A DNA stretch of 64,000 nt from Rhynochetos jubatus (GCA_027574665.1 CM050648.1:63815363-63879362), one strand, 5' to 3'. Positions 23,001 through 37,000 are shown, counted from the first letter of the stretch. The notes: generated from the sequence alone by a model not told the origin. Numbers and translations are program-made.

Positions 23001-25703
23001 CTGTTCTTGTTGAAATAAATAGATGAAATGACTGAATAGTGGCAGAATGGATATTATTATTTATTAGTGCCTATCATAAGATTTTAAATCACTACTGAAT
23101 TCTTGGAATACTCTATGTTTAAAAAGTTTGGATAGGAGGGAGAGATGGGAGAGATCAATAATAAAGCATTAAACTATTTTTTATTCAACCCAAAAATGAA
23201 AAGTTTTTAAAAAAGTAAAAAGGGTGGGGGGAAATCTAGTTTTTGCAGCTTTTCCAGCTAGTCTGCATCTTGGCAGGTACATTCATCACTAGGAAGACAC
23301 TGGAAAGTTTTACCTTTGCTCTGCCTTTAGAGCGTATCACTTCAAAAGACTGAGCAACTTAGGAAATGAAAAATCATCTTAGTTTGACACGATAACAATT
23401 ACAATTTATTTCTCAGGCATTTTCAGCTCCTTTTTTGACTTCCTTGACATGCTGGTCTTTGAGGTGAGATTTCGATACTTGCTACTAACCAGGCTTGAGA
23501 CCCCATCCTGGTGTGAGGTGAGTATACTTTATTCCAGAGCTCTGGGGAAAAAAAAAGGCATCTCAAAATGTGTTAACCTTGGAAGAATCATGTAAGGAAT
23601 TTCATCAGATACAAGGTCAGTATTACTTAAAATAAACCGCTGAAATGATCAGATTGAGCTTTTCATTCCTGTGGTGTTTTTCATGCAGATAGAAGCATTT
23701 CCCTCCCCTCCACATATTTTAAGCTTGCCACTTTCGAAGGCCGTGTCCCCAGGGCAGGGTTGGTCTCCCAGTACGGCTTGGTAGGGTGCCTAGCCCAGTG
23801 AGGCCCCGTCCCCAGCTGGTTTGCAGACAACTGCAGCACTCAGCAAGACCATCTCTGCCCACACTCCTTCTGATGAAACCTAAAAGCCCTAAATTCAAAA
23901 GGAGAAAAGATGGCAGGATGAAATGAAAAAAATAGAGCACAGCATGCAAGACAAAATCTAGATCTGGCAGAAGCCGAGATGTTAACTCATACTCTTTATC
24001 CATAGCTTCAATTAAACAGTGCCTCAATAAATCAGGACAGTATGAATAAAAAGTTGTGAAAGCCTGGGAAGAAATCAGAGGAAAGGGAAGGGACACATCA
24101 GTGCTGAGGAACCAGCTCTTGCATTAGGGAGTAAATTATGCATCTCCATCAGAGGATGCTACGGTAGAAAATCTGTCAGTAAAAGATGTTGAAGGGCAGC
24201 TGCTGAAAACAAATTCCTGCCTGGCGGCAAAACAGGTGTAGTGAAGTCAGCAGCATGGTAGAAACTGTGTCACATCTCCTCAGCTTGCTGTGGACAGGAG
24301 ACCGGGATGTAGTTTGTAGTTTTGTTCTATGTGCCCAAAGCTTGGTGTCTCTGCCTGCATAGCTCCACAGTGCCACTTCAAGTGATTCTAGTACTACAAG
24401 AAACTGGAGTGCAACCAACAGCCCTTTTTGTAAAGGCCACTGAACGTACATTGGATGGTACTATCGCCATTTTCAGTAGTGGACAAGCTCAACTTGATTC
24501 AAGTCAGTAACCTGGAAAGAAAAGGTACCATATCCTATTACCAATCCTTTGAGCTGCATCCCCATCAGCTTTTATCTCAGTGGCTGCTCTGCAGACTAAT
24601 AACTACCATCCCTTCATCCTTCCTTTATTTTTCTTCTTTAGAAACAAGAGAAGGTTCCCTATCTATACTCATGTCCCATGGGAAGCTGCACATAAGAAGC
24701 TCATTTTACTGTTTACAGTAAATTACACCATGCAATTATTGCTCTATTTCTTTTCCTTCTGTACCTTCATCAATTTTATAAATTGAAAATGTATTGGCAG
24801 GGAATAATTGTAGTCTTGACATCTAACTTGTGCAATGTGTTGCCAAAGAAACTCTGAGTAGTCTTTCTTTTTGAAATAGCTATTGAAAATGCAACCCACT
24901 AGGGCTCAGGACTACTTTCTGGATCATAGCAGCTCAGAAAAATATATGTGATTATTATATTTTACTGTGATGTCACATATATATTTACAGATGGAAGGAC
25001 AGTTACCGGACTGCAACATGCAATTAGTCATCAGGAAACAACTATTATAAGACATTTTTCTTTTTTATCATGATATCAAACAGCAGCAGTAATATAATTT
25101 TATTTCCAATACCACTACAAATACAGTAAGCGATTGCAATAGCTTCCTAATGGAGTCCTTCTCCCTGTGCATTTGAAAGGCATGCATCATTAAAACACTA
25201 GAAAATATATACCTGCAGATCGATCCTGCTATATTTCTGTGAAGCTCTTTTGAAAATGGTAGAGTCTTTACTACTCTTAAAGTATCTCAGTCTAAAGCCC
25301 AGACCACTGGGGAATAGTTTTAAAACACACTTCAGGTTAGAAGACTTGTCTTTAAGCTGGCTAATGAACTCTGTGTGATGTCTGATCCTGCTTGGCAGCA
25401 GCAGCATGGCAGGGGCTGCATTGTGCTATTCTTAGAGCGCTACCCGCAAGAGCTGGGCTAAGGCTTGGATTCCTGCTTCATTCTTTTACCTCAAGGAATG
25501 GAAAATACTTGCTACTGGTATACTTCAGGTAAGTGGATGAGGCAATTATCTGCTGGTTTTAAATAAAAGACTCCTATCCCACGTGCCACCATGTTGTGTT
25601 TGCGTAACGGTTGGCTGACAGAGCCGGAAGGCTCCTCCTGCGCTGCCCGTTCAGCATCACTGAAATGTAGTTACCTCTAGAGCAGCCATATGACAGAAAC
25701 CAA
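20001..25703. other. AT-rich stretch without recognisable genes
   Basis: The longest frames are minus 23719-24096 (125 codons, with a hydrophobic middle around 'LLNLGLLGFI') and minus 21793-22143 (116 codons). Both are within chance length and resemble nothing I know. Minor inverted repeats: 8-base arms at 22574-22598, and 10-base arms at 24942-24951 with 24973-24982. Confidence 0.6.
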
Positions 25704-25743
25704 AATCACAGAATCGTTTAGGTTGGAAAAGACCTCTAAGATG
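25704..25743 (-). mobile_element. CR1 retrotransposon 3' terminal fragment
   Basis: About 40 bases reading 'atcacagaatcgtttaggtt' and 'ggaaaagacctctaaga'. This is the reverse complement of the CR1 3' end of the same subfamily wording as the 151-352 copy. The match stops abruptly after 'aaga', where the older copy continues 'tcatcaag'. It is either an extreme 5' truncation or was cut by a later deletion. Confidence 0.85.
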
Positions 25744-28700
25744 TACACAAGACGTTGCAGATGAGGGAATTTTTTTCACAGACACTAAAGCAATACTTAC
25801 TACTAAAGTGGTGCTGTGGAGTCTTTCCAAATCCATGGAGAACAGGTCTTTAAAATTTCATCTATATTTCCATAGCTTTTTACACAGAGAAACAACCTTA
25901 TTTACTTATACCAGTTCCTGCTTAATTTTATAACTGAAGAGCGATGACTCTGAACCCATTGCTGCAATCTTTAAGTGTTCCACAGATTAATGAATTCCTT
26001 TTTCTTGGTGTGAGAGAGACGTTATAACCCTTCCTCTCAGAGGGGGATGAACTGCTGCTACAAGTTCCAGATTGAAATCATCTGAGATATCTGACTTGTG
26101 TTTTGGAAAACAGTTGAGGTTAGGGGTACCAAAAGAGGAACAAGAGATCTAAGTCTTTCGGACCAAATGTCTTTTTCTGAACTACGGCAAAGCAGAGAAC
26201 TAAATCTAGATGTTGCCGTTCTGTGCCTTAACAAGTAGACCATCATTTGTCTCTAACAGTAAAGGGGGATGAATTGGATCAAGGAAGATATAAAACAGTA
26301 TTACAAACTCAGGCTGAGTCATAGGTCAATTCACAGTCTACTCCAGGCCAGGATTTCACCTGGTGCCTTCCCCGTGTGCCTGGGAAATAGAATGGGAGAT
26401 AAGAACTTACACAGGGTTTTTTATTTTAAATATTTTTGTTAAAATTATTTAACTTGGTTTATCATTTTCAATGTTTGTGACTATACTGCTGAATTACAAA
26501 ACCATCCCAAATGATTTATTGGAAATGAAACTTCCTAATAAGAGACTGGCTTACTCAACTAAGTTCTGGGGTCGATTTTTATCCTCATTCTAATGAGCCC
26601 CATGGTGACCAGAGGCATAAGCATTTTATCAGACCAAGGACAGTAGCAATACTGTAAACCCACTTTTTCTCCTGAAAGTACAAGACGTTGGGTCACTTCG
26701 TCTATAGAATTTTCTAAAGCAGTGATTCTGTCATTTTCTTTTTATAAGATACATCCAACCTACACATCTTCCTAAATGTGGCCTGGAGGATGGTGCTTTC
26801 TCTTTACGGGGGATAGATACTGCAAGGAACAGATAATGCCACTTGCAAAAGAGGCATCTACAAAACTCATATACATCTGCATTACGGAAGAAAAATAACT
26901 CCCACTTACTTCTGTTAACTGCTAATTGCCAGTCCAGCCACCAATCCTCCAGACAAGCTTTGTAGATTAAAAAAAAGGTGAGAAAAAGAACTTTTGTTAT
27001 GCCTGATTCTTTCAACTCAAATAATGCAGCCTTATAGCTGAACGATTAGACTTGCATAGCAATGTGATCATATACTTCCTTATTGCCTGTAATTCCTCTG
27101 AGGTGCTGTGTTCACAGGGACAGCGTGACAGCTACAACAGCAGCTCCTGCACAGAAAGAAGCTCCAGACCTGCAGGAGGAGGGTTCAACCAGCACAGATC
27201 ATAGAGAGACCTGGGAGCCCTACTACAGGCTCTGACAGACTGGGTTAATGGTTTGGACTTTTCTGCCAGTGCCCAGAGTCTCCAAAACCAGGTGGCTTTG
27301 AAGACATCTTTCATGCAGTGACAATGACAATGTTTGACCTATAAGGATCCAGCTGATTTGGAACCCAGGATGAAAGATTGCCAATGGTGAGATGGTGGCC
27401 CCAGGTCATACATTTATCATGTGAGCAGGGGATGATTCAGAGTGAACACTTCATGAACTTCAAATGACTTCCTTGTTACCTCTTAGGCAGGCTTGGGGTC
27501 TCATTCTGAGGACTGAAGTGCAATGAGGCCAAAGAGGATCCAGCCTCTCAGCCCTCCCCTATATGTTTTCCACATTCTGAGGATAAGGCTGAGTGAGATA
27601 CTGGCAGGAAGCATTTTGAGAACCACTTAGTCATTACACTCTCAACCCAGACCTTCCTCTGGCTCTAGGAGAGAAATGGACAACTGGGTCTTCCGAACTG
27701 GTCATATAGGTCTTACGGACACTAGATGCCAAAGTCAACCAAAGTCAGCATTACCTAACATGCTTGCTGTTTGATTGTGTTTGGGTTTTTTTACTATAGT
27801 AGGTGACAAATCGAATGAGAGATTTTGCTTACAGTCAAAAGCAAGCTAACAAAGAAAACGTTTTTATAAACCACTTAGAATTGTATAACTTGACAAAAGT
27901 TTCAGCAATGGAAGATGACTGAGTTTGGCTTCTATCTTTCACAGATTGCCAGGTGTCTCCTCACACACAGACTAACCCCATTATTTGAAAATATTTTTGA
28001 ATAGGAGGATAATTTTTTTCTTTCTTTTAATATCTTTATCAAATATTATCAGTCCTCGTTTTGCTAACACAATACAGTTAGGGTTACTTTTTTAAAGTGG
28101 ATTATACAAGAAGATTCATTTCAAATTCTAAAGAAAGGATGTTTTAGCAAGTTAATTTATATTGTCCAGAAAAGAGCCAATCAGTATAAGACTGTTTTTT
28201 CCCTGTGGTGAATGAGCTGCTCGGTGGTAATTAGAGAAAGAGAACAAAACCAAGCCAATACAGAGGTATCTGCCTGCCCCTGGGAGGACCTAATTTATGC
28301 TGAAAACTGCAACAAGGAAGGACACCAGGCTGCAGGAGTCCCTGCAGGGTAATTCTGCTTGCTTGTGGCTTGAGTGCTATCCGCCAAAGCAACTCCAAGA
28401 ATTTCTCTTCATCCATAACTCGCTCAGGTGTGGAAACAGCCTCTCTCATAATGACCCTTAGGCACACACTGCAGGCAGCATACATCAGATGAGATGGGGG
28501 CCAGGCTGAGCCTGGCATTTCTCTGGGTTCCTTTGGCAAGGTCAGGACCTTCTGGCAGGGAGACTGACTGGGAGGTAAATGTACAAGGGCTCAGGGAAGT
28601 TGTAGCTGACCAGAGTGGATATTGCTGAGGCAATGGTGGTACAACGGCTACCTAGCAGGGTTCTGCCATGGCAATTATTGGGTACAGTCATCAATACACT

Positions 28701-30915
28701 GGCAACAGTAACCCTCGGTTTTATTTCTTCAGGATGAATCGTCCTTGGGAATCCTGCTTTTCAGAGTGTAGGGGGAAGCAGGGTGAGTTGATGGAACTCT
28801 ATGCATTTACCAAGTCACTATAGAAATAATAAATGAATAGGTTTAGTATTAACCATTTGGATGGGAAGATTCATGGGTACAGTTATTGACTCTGCAGGTG
28901 GTGAAGCTGAATAAAGTGCTGGACGAAGGGACAAGGCAAAAGCATGTTCCAGGGATTACAAGACAGGGAGTCTCACTCCATTTATTGGCCAACTGTTTCA
29001 TATATCCAAGAGGATTTGTAGGGACCAAACCTCTTCCCACGAAGGAAATAATATAAAGCAAATATACCATGGCCTGGGAGAATTAGGTTTCAACCCTAAA
29101 TACTGAGTGAGGAGAAAAAACAAATCAAAATCATTTGAGCTTTCCAGCATCACAGTCAATAGGAAATGCAGAAGCAAATCCATCTGAGGTCAGGAGAACA
29201 GAGTACCTGCCACTTCCTATGGCTGTGCTGCCAGGGAGACCCCAATGGCCAGGGACAGCATGCTTGCCACTTCCCTCCCTCTCGCCCATCTCTCCCATCT
29301 CCTCTGCTGCTTGTAGCTCCTTGCTGCAGTAGTTTCTTAACAGTTTCCCACTGGAGATAAATTCCCAGAAAAATGTTAAGTTTTAGTATTGCATGAGCTT
29401 TTCAGCCTGGTGTGTGCCCCAGAATATGTTAGCTCTGATCAATCAGGGATTGAGGAGGAGGAAGCAACAGTGAAGGACCTGCACTCCCTCCCCCATTAGC
29501 AATGCTGGGATTACGTGTAAGGTCTTGATAACACCATTCATTCTTAAAGGGCCACTTTTTGTCAGTCTGGTCACGGCAGCTGGCCATGAAAGCAAAGGAT
29601 TTGGTTCTGGGAACCTCCATACAGGGTCTTTGTCTATACCTTATAAACAATTTCCAACACTTTCTCCGTAGCGTGATTTTTCCATGACCTTTTCCCTTTG
29701 TGTCTGACCTCGGCTATAGATTCGGACCCTGTGCTGTGTCTATCTTTTCTTTGCCTCCTTGGCTTTTTAGGTAACCTTCCATTTGGGATCTCCTGCCAGA
29801 AGCATTACCTGTACCTTTTCTCTCACTTGCTTATGCCCGAGGTTCTCCAGTCACTTGCTGTGCTTTAGCCACACACGTAAAGAAGGCAGCAGGGATTTGT
29901 CTTCTTTAAGCTGTGTTAAAGCACCTGCTTACTGGAACTCACTACCTGTGCTGTTGTTTTATGACAACACAAACATGGTGCATGTGGTAGGGTTTTACCC
30001 ACTTAAAAACAAGTACCTGAGATGCAGAACAAGGAAGAATGAAGCCAAAGAACTTAATCCCTGTTTGTTTGCTGCTTAGGAGAGGCAAGAGAGGTGACTT
30101 TATTACAGGTGACTATTACAAGTCAGGGGCTAGTGAAAACACTGCTATTGCTTTGCATAGGACAATTGTCTCAGGACAATTCCTTAGACTGTTGATGCTC
30201 TGTAGGCAAAGTTAGTATTCATAAAACTTTAAGTTTTCTGTACTTGAACGTTGTTTAAATAAAGCACTTAAAAGGAAGTAAAGGTTGATGGGTATAGAAT
30301 AATTTCATCATGGTTTCTTATTCTTCATTCTTCCTCTTTCCTCCCATTGTTTATTGTGATCCTTTTCTATGTTAAGCTTGCGTTATGCTGTAAGATCCTT
30401 TAGTTGCTTAAAAAGTTGTGTGTGCTTATTGTGGTATATAAATATATGGCCCAGGCTCACACTGTTGAATAGTGGGTGCTGTCCCAGTGTGGTGGAAAAC
30501 AGCAATTTGGTATGGAAGAACACTAGTTCAGAGGGCTGGAGCCAGTAACACGATCTCCCCAGGGACTGCTGGACTTCTGATAGAGCTATCCACACCCCTG
30601 CAAGGTTTGTCAAATATGCTACCCCTACAGCAAGTGAGAGCACAACAGAGTCAGGGAGAGTTTCTGTCTCCAGTTAGTATTTATCTTGCAGAGACAGGAG
30701 AAAATCTGGTTATCCTGCCGATAATAACACTACAGCTCCAGCATGCTATTCTTCTCCACTGCACCAGGCTAAATCTGGCTGTGTTCCGTGAAGTTATTCT
30801 TATTTTCACAGTGCCAAGGCAGTACCACACTGTCTCTCTCTCCTTCTCATCAGCTCAGTACCCTCTGGATTATTATGGACTTGCACTTCACATCAAAGAC
30901 TAGAAAGATTCAGGG

Positions 30916-30929
30916 TTTTTTTTTTTTTT
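30916..30929. repeat. Run of 14 T
   Basis: Simple homopolymer directly after the stop codon region of the 143-codon chance frame. No associated element seen. Confidence 0.85.
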
Positions 30930-31931
30930 AAAGTATGTCCCATCTACTTAGCAGAGATCCCTAATCCTTTCATACAGCTAATTTGGAAGGGTCAGACACA
31001 AAAGGCTTCTGTTCTGTTATAAACCAATATTTTTAGAGACAGTAGTAACTTAATGTACCCATTTGGCAGCCTTTCACTGTTTCTCCTGTTGAGACCATCT
31101 TGAGATCCACAAACCTTCTTCAGTGCTAGGGATGCTGGTGCATGGGAATAAAAGGAGTTTTGTTTTCTTTCTCTTTTCTCAAGCGTTAGCTAACAGGTTT
31201 TAGACTCCTGCTATTGACAGGACAAATTGTACTTTAATATGGTTTAGTTGGCTCACTCCTAGGGCTCATGTACACTACCTAACACATATTAAAACATTAC
31301 TTGCTCAGCCTGCACCGGAATATATAATATAGTAGTTAAAATGAGTTAGCTAACACATTTTGGAGAAAAATGCCACTTCTACTCAAGGCAAGGCATTCTG
31401 TTAATGAGTTGAATATTCCTTCTAGCTTTTTCTCCAGCAAAGGGAAAACAGTTTTTACATTGTCCAGACCTCTGGCGTGGGCTCACATGGGAGAAGCAAG
31501 AAGGCTGGCCCACGGGATGGTGCGAGGAGGTGGAACACACCCAGGCCCTGTAGGGTTGTGTGCTGGGCCACGGCCAAGCGCTCAACAGCAGCTGAGCCTT
31601 GCAGGAGAATGAAAGTGTGGCCAGGTGCCCTGGGCTGAAGCCGTCACATGTGGGACCACGCTAGCTGAAGGGCCACGGCCTCTCCCGCCCGTTGAGCGTG
31701 CCAGTTTTGCTGGCACACAGGGAGAAGCTGAGGCACAGAGCTGTAAAAGCATCTCAGAAAGAGGATGATGGCCAGGGGATATTAGGATGAAGGCCAAAAA
31801 CCTGATGACAGTGCCAGATCCTGTGGGCACTGAAATTACTAGGAAGATGACATGACCTACCTTGGCAAAAATGGCAGGTGCTGGTGAGGGCCTCCCTTTG
31901 GATGCCTCCTGTCAGGGCTTTTGCCCCATCA

Positions 31932-31950
31932 CCCCCCCACCCATGAACCC
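31932..31950 (-). other. G-quadruplex motif on minus strand (C7-A-C3-ATGAA-C3)
   Basis: The seven-C run splits into two tracts, giving four G tracts on the minus strand with loops of 5, 1 and 1. A further C4 lies eight bases upstream and could substitute for one tract. Confidence 0.45.
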
Positions 31951-32991
31951 TTGATTTGGCGAAACCCTGAGTTATGAAACCAGACCTTTTTGCCTTCTTC
32001 TGTTTCTGTTACTCACCACCATATGGAGAGCCGCCCCCAGACCCCTCTGTCCAGTGGCCTCTGGATTGCTTGAGCCCCCCTAAAGTAAATGTTTGGTTGC
32101 AGGTTTTTACATCCGGAGAAGGGGCCTTTGGTATTTTCCTCACTTTGTGCTATTTTACTTCAGGCTTGGTTTGTTGTTGTTTTTTTGGCTATATTTACTA
32201 ATTCCCACAAGCTATCCTTGAGAGAAAGGTGCTTTTTACAAGTCTCCCATTCAGCATTCATGGCACAAATCATGGAAATTCCTTTAGGCTACGCTGGTGC
32301 CAGACTCTGTGCCTCCCACTTTTATGTATGCTTAATAAAATGCATCTATTTTCTTACAACCAAACTATCTTGGTTTCAGCCATATCAGGGATGAGACACA
32401 ATTGCATTAGTAATCCCATATGTGGGGAGCCTGATCTTCTGTTTCTCCATGTTTCTTTAGGATCTTTTCCTGCCTCAGCAAGGAACTTTTTCTTTTCAGC
32501 TGTTCTTTTCTCCCTTTTTAGCCTTTTTCCTGCTGCTTCTCCCTTCTTCTTTTCCCCTCCCCCATTTACACTTAACCTTCTGTTTCTCCTCGTGTCCTGG
32601 CAGGAAGGATATAAAGCAATCGCTGCTATACAGTGACAAAAGTAAATATGTAGCTCTGAGTAAGCGCAACAGGGTTGAACAGCCCTTTTGCAATATGATA
32701 CCGCATAATCTGCTTCCCTTCTAGAGATAGTTGCTTGAATGTTAAAGAGTTGCAGCACCACTGCTTTTACAACTCAATAGTTTTCAGTCCCCCTCCTTTT
32801 TGTTTTTGGCTTTGCATAAAGCAGTTCTTTTACTGGGACTGGTGCTGGAGTTATCTTCCAGCCTAAATCTAAAACGAGAATAAGAGGCATGGGTTCGCGT
32901 TTCAGATGATTTGCTCGTCTTTTGAATGTCCGTGTATTTTTCCACACGTAGGAGGAAAAAGGAAAGCTGGATAATTTATGTGTGGTAAAGC

Positions 32992-33005
32992 CACACACAC
33001 ACACA
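32992..33005. repeat. (CA)7 microsatellite
   Basis: Seven CA units followed by 'gagacacagg'. Ordinary simple repeat. Confidence 0.9.
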
Positions 33006-33171
33006 GAGACACAGGAAGACTTCTAATGCTAAATCCTTATGACTAAGCACCCAACACAGTGAGCGTTCTCTTTACACCACTGCTGGTGGCATGTGGGCTT
33101 TTTAACTTTCCCAAAGAAAATCATTAAGGGCAAAAATTTTTGAAAGAGCCTACATGACTCTGGGGTCTAAA

Positions 33172-33192
33172 TTCCATTGAAAATCAATGGGA
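33172..33192. repeat. Small palindrome of the 'CCATTGA-AAA-TCAATGG' type
   Basis: 'ttccattga' and 'tcaatggga' pair around a 3-base loop with one mismatch. From general knowledge, this 'cccattgaaaatcaatggga' core recurs in ancient palindromic repeats of turtles, crocodiles and birds. I infer, without a library search, that it may be the eroded centre of such an element. Confidence 0.45.
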
Positions 33193-34000
33193 CCTCTGCA
33201 TCTAAAATTCCCTGTCGCTTGTGAAAAATTAGGAACTCTGAGTGGTACCACTGAAGTGTATTTTATGCGTCTCCTACAAAGCAGTGCCTTTAATGTGCAA
33301 CCAGAAATTTAAATTATGGTTTAGCTATTTTACGTAACCAGTTAAATATGACTAGTTTAATTAACTGCTTTACAGAAACAGATGCTTTTTAATACCTGTG
33401 AATTTCATACTTTAAAGGCACAGGACAACTGCTGCAAATTCACCTGGGTCAGGAGACAGAACATGGTCCTGGGAACATTTTCTATGGCTGTAAAGCTGCC
33501 TACGAGATCTCGCCTGTATGCTCTCGCATCTGCCACGCTGTGGTCCACTGTCACCCTGAATTGTGCTGATACAACTGTCTGTGAGGCTGCACTGTAAACT
33601 CGTCATTAAAAATTAGCCTCCAAAAACCTCAGGTTCTCTCATTTCCTTGACCATTTTATAGCGCAGTCTTACAATTTTATTGGCACACATCAGAAAGGGA
33701 TAAATTGTAATTCAAGAGCAGGAGCTTATGGGAAAACTGGACTGGCAACATTTTTAGTCTCTTTCCCAAACAAATAAAATGTACATGGAACCACACTCTG
33801 AAGTCACGGTTGCATCGTTACTCTTCCAGCAGCAGTACTAAGTTAAAGAGTACCTACTCCCAGCTGTTAATTACTGTCTCTCTGCTGCCCTTTTGGTTTG
33901 CCAGACTGTGTGGTCACTTAGATCAGCTGGTTGATCCAGGTTACAAATGCCAAAGTAAAAAGTGATAAATATGGATGAATAAAATACAAGTAAATAATAG

Positions 34001-37000
34001 ATAAGTAAAATCTAAGTAAGTATACAGATTTATTTACTTCTACTATTTTTTTTAATTGTTGCAGAGACGTGGCAAACAACGTGGAAGGGGAAATAGGAGT
34101 GGCTAAGCGGGCATTACTGGTAAAACATAAATCTTCATAAAAGTCACTGATGATAATTCATATTGATTTCAATGGTGCAGGTTGAATTCCTGCATTTTGT
34201 AACCTTTGCAATATAATCCTGTGAACAGTGGCAGGAGAGAGAGTTGTGGGGTAGTGGAGCTAGAATGGCTGAAAGGGAGGGAATCGGAACTCTTGAGATT
34301 TCTTAAGAGGTTGCTTTGGGTTTTATCTTTAAAGGAAATACCATTCTGAAACATAAGCATCTAAACTACTTGTGCTATTCAGGAAGCATCTGAATTTACA
34401 TAACCAGGAATGAGGTAATGTCTTAATGCAAAATAAATGCAAAACACCTTAGAGTTTCATCAGTTTCTCTGAAGACGACACTACACACTAAGGTGTCTCT
34501 AGCGCTGAGGAAGGCAAAGTTTTAGTCCATGCTGATTTGCACAGATTTAACAGCTGAAACAGTTCACCACAGCTACAGTGTGTCACACATACCAGAGAAT
34601 ATAGTAAAAAATTATAATTCCACCAGGAAACAGAAGAGAATCAAATACTGCACTAATGAAAGTACTCCTTCATGACACCAAATAACTCTCACCGAGTGAG
34701 ATAAAGGTGAAATCTTATAGCCAAGAACCTACTTTATGGGCTAAGAGTTTCTCCTCAAAGCTCATATTTCCGTGACACTGCTTTTGTGAAACACAAGACC
34801 TGTGTTGTATAAGTAGGATTAAACCTAGAGCCTCATTTCAGCAGGCTCATAGTTCTAGTTAATATGGAGCTATTTCAAAGATCAGGCCCATGAGAAGTCC
34901 TACAAAGATGTAATCAGATGCAGATGCTAAAATTTTCAACGTTAAATCCCCTGTTACCAACTCTGGGAGGAGCCTTAAGTATTGAAAACAAGCACGATAA
35001 AATAATAAAAGCCACAGTTCTTGAATTCACATGACACTGCCAAGTTCTTATTTGCCATTAAAGGCAGTTGCTATCCCTCCTGATTGTGAAGAAAAAACCT
35101 TGAAACTAGAACTTTAAAGACTTGCAGCATCAGCAAACAAATTATGGAGAAACACAACTAGCTTTTGTTCAAATAGATTTTAATCCCAGAATTCTTAAGC
35201 CAATCTCTTGATTTTGATGACACATGGATTTTGGACAGCTGGAGTGGGAAATGCCTAGTCTGGCACCCAAACTTTGTCAAAAAAACCCACTACTGAAGTT
35301 TGATCTGAGGATGTTTTAGATACAGAACTGTAGACACTGAGCTTCCTCAATGGTACACTTACATGCTTAAATGCATATTTCAAGAACCAATATAATGCCA
35401 CTAAACAGAAAATATTGGCTGTAGTTAGCATAACTCAGTAGGATGGGAAAGAATAGCAATTTTATACAATTTTAAAATATATATTCTATTAATCTGAAGG
35501 GTATTTGATTTATTTTTGACATATCCTCTTTCAAATGCAGCCACAGAAGCCACAAGGTATGTTACGCAGTGAAACAGAGGTTGGAAAGAGAGACAAATAC
35601 AATTATTTAGAGTGATAAAACAAGAATTGGAAGTAGGAATAAGGTTACGTGCCAGGTTCTCTGAGCCTGGGACTTTTTCTGTGTCACAAACCTAGTATGT
35701 TGTAGATGCTACACAGAAGCAAAAGAAGAAAAGCAGAAACAAGCAAGTGAGGAGGAAAGACACTTTGGGGTTGTGAAGACCATCACAGGACACTACAAAT
35801 CAAAGCAACAGTGGAGAATGCAGTACTGGAGGAGCAGAGTCTGAGCCAGGGTTGGGGAAGGCCCCAGTGAGCAGGAGCAGCCCTAGTAGCAATGGCACTG
35901 GAGAACTGGGAACGGTGCCATGTCCCAGCAGCAGGCTAAGAACCCCCTAAGTGCAGAGGTAATGCAGACAAAGTGAAAAATGGATGAGTAGAGGCGGTGT
36001 TGGCACTTATACAGAGAGTTGCAAAGTTATACAAGTAGTGTGAAGTGGTGCAAAGAGAAAAAGAATAGGAGAGGTCTTATCTCCCTTCCCAGAACAACAG
36101 AACTGTCTGGACACTGTTTTTAAAGTCTTCAAGTTTAGAAAAAATGATGTTGAAAAACAGATTAAAAAGAACTGTACCATGGAGGTGAAGTGACTTTTAC
36201 ACACAGTGTTTGCTTCCAGTGCAGACATTGGAGCTGTGGGTTTATGTGCTGGAGTATTTTAGAAAAGAAATGAGCAGTGAATAGCTTAACACTATAGTCA
36301 TATCCTGATACAATGTGTTTGAACCCCCTAGCAGTAATTCCATACTATAATACAGAAAAGTCATCGTATAGGTAGGGGTACCTACTTAAAGGTGGGACAG
36401 CATGTGTGCATGTTCGTGCATGTATGTGGCAAGGTGCTCATCATCTAATCTCTTTGCAGTGTTTTGCAAATGTACCACACCTCAATTACCGGATATGCAA
36501 ACTTAAAAAGGCCACCCTTTTCCACAATATGCTCGAGCAATGAGTAAGAGAAGCAGAAATGAACAAGGCAGAAGACATATCCCTTAGCACCAACTGCCAG
36601 CACACTACAGAGGGAAAGACATAAACACATAAAAAGACCAATTTGTAAAATCAAGAAAGATGCTAAATAAATATATGCACTACTAGGCAAGTTAATGCTA
36701 CTCCTGAGGAGCTTTATGTATGTGGTGGGCCTTTACATGCCGGCTAATCCTTCCAGACACTGACCTTGTCAGCAGTGTTTGTGTAATCTTCGAACAAGGA
36801 TACAAACTGTTCTTTTAAATAATACCTCCAGGATGGCTAGATCAGAGTTTTGCATGAGCATTACACTTGTAAAAGGCACAGGGCATGTTCCGCTTCTCAC
36901 GGTGGGGATACCAGCCCCTTGTGCTCATGCTAAGATACAAACAAGCGCCCACTGGCTCGGGAGGGCTACGTCACTGCAGCATAACATTCAGGTCATTGTG

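Larger units (their letters stand above)
25744..34000. other. Stretch without recognisable genes
   Basis: Alternating AT-rich DNA and GC-richer islets (27120-27660, 28260-28640, 29200-29330, 31470-31720, 31880-32080). It holds the longest ATG frame in the window (plus 30472-30903, 143 codons) and a 135-codon antiparallel pair at 32229-32636 and 32354-32761. None has a recognised domain. A pyrimidine-rich tract lies at about 32480-32580. The 102-codon minus frame at 28231-28539 contains a helix-like 'ERVMDEEKFLELLWRIAL' stretch but lies in a generally open patch. Confidence 0.55.

Noticed and set aside
23719-24096. 125-codon minus frame with a hydrophobic centre that could pass for a membrane protein
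   Set aside because: Length is within chance, hydrophobicity follows from T-rich codons, and no family resemblance was seen.
24942-24982. Ten-base inverted repeat in AT-rich DNA
   Set aside because: Arms are mostly TA repeats, which pair easily by chance.
30472-30903. Longest ATG-started open frame (143 codons, plus strand)
   Set aside because: With this window length and composition, roughly one frame of this size is expected by chance. The translation shows no domain, signal or repeat that I recognise, and codon use is not biased.
32229-32761. Pair of 135-codon antiparallel frames
   Set aside because: They lie over a pyrimidine-rich tract that produces S/F-rich and K/R/E-rich translations automatically. 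No splice or start context supports either.
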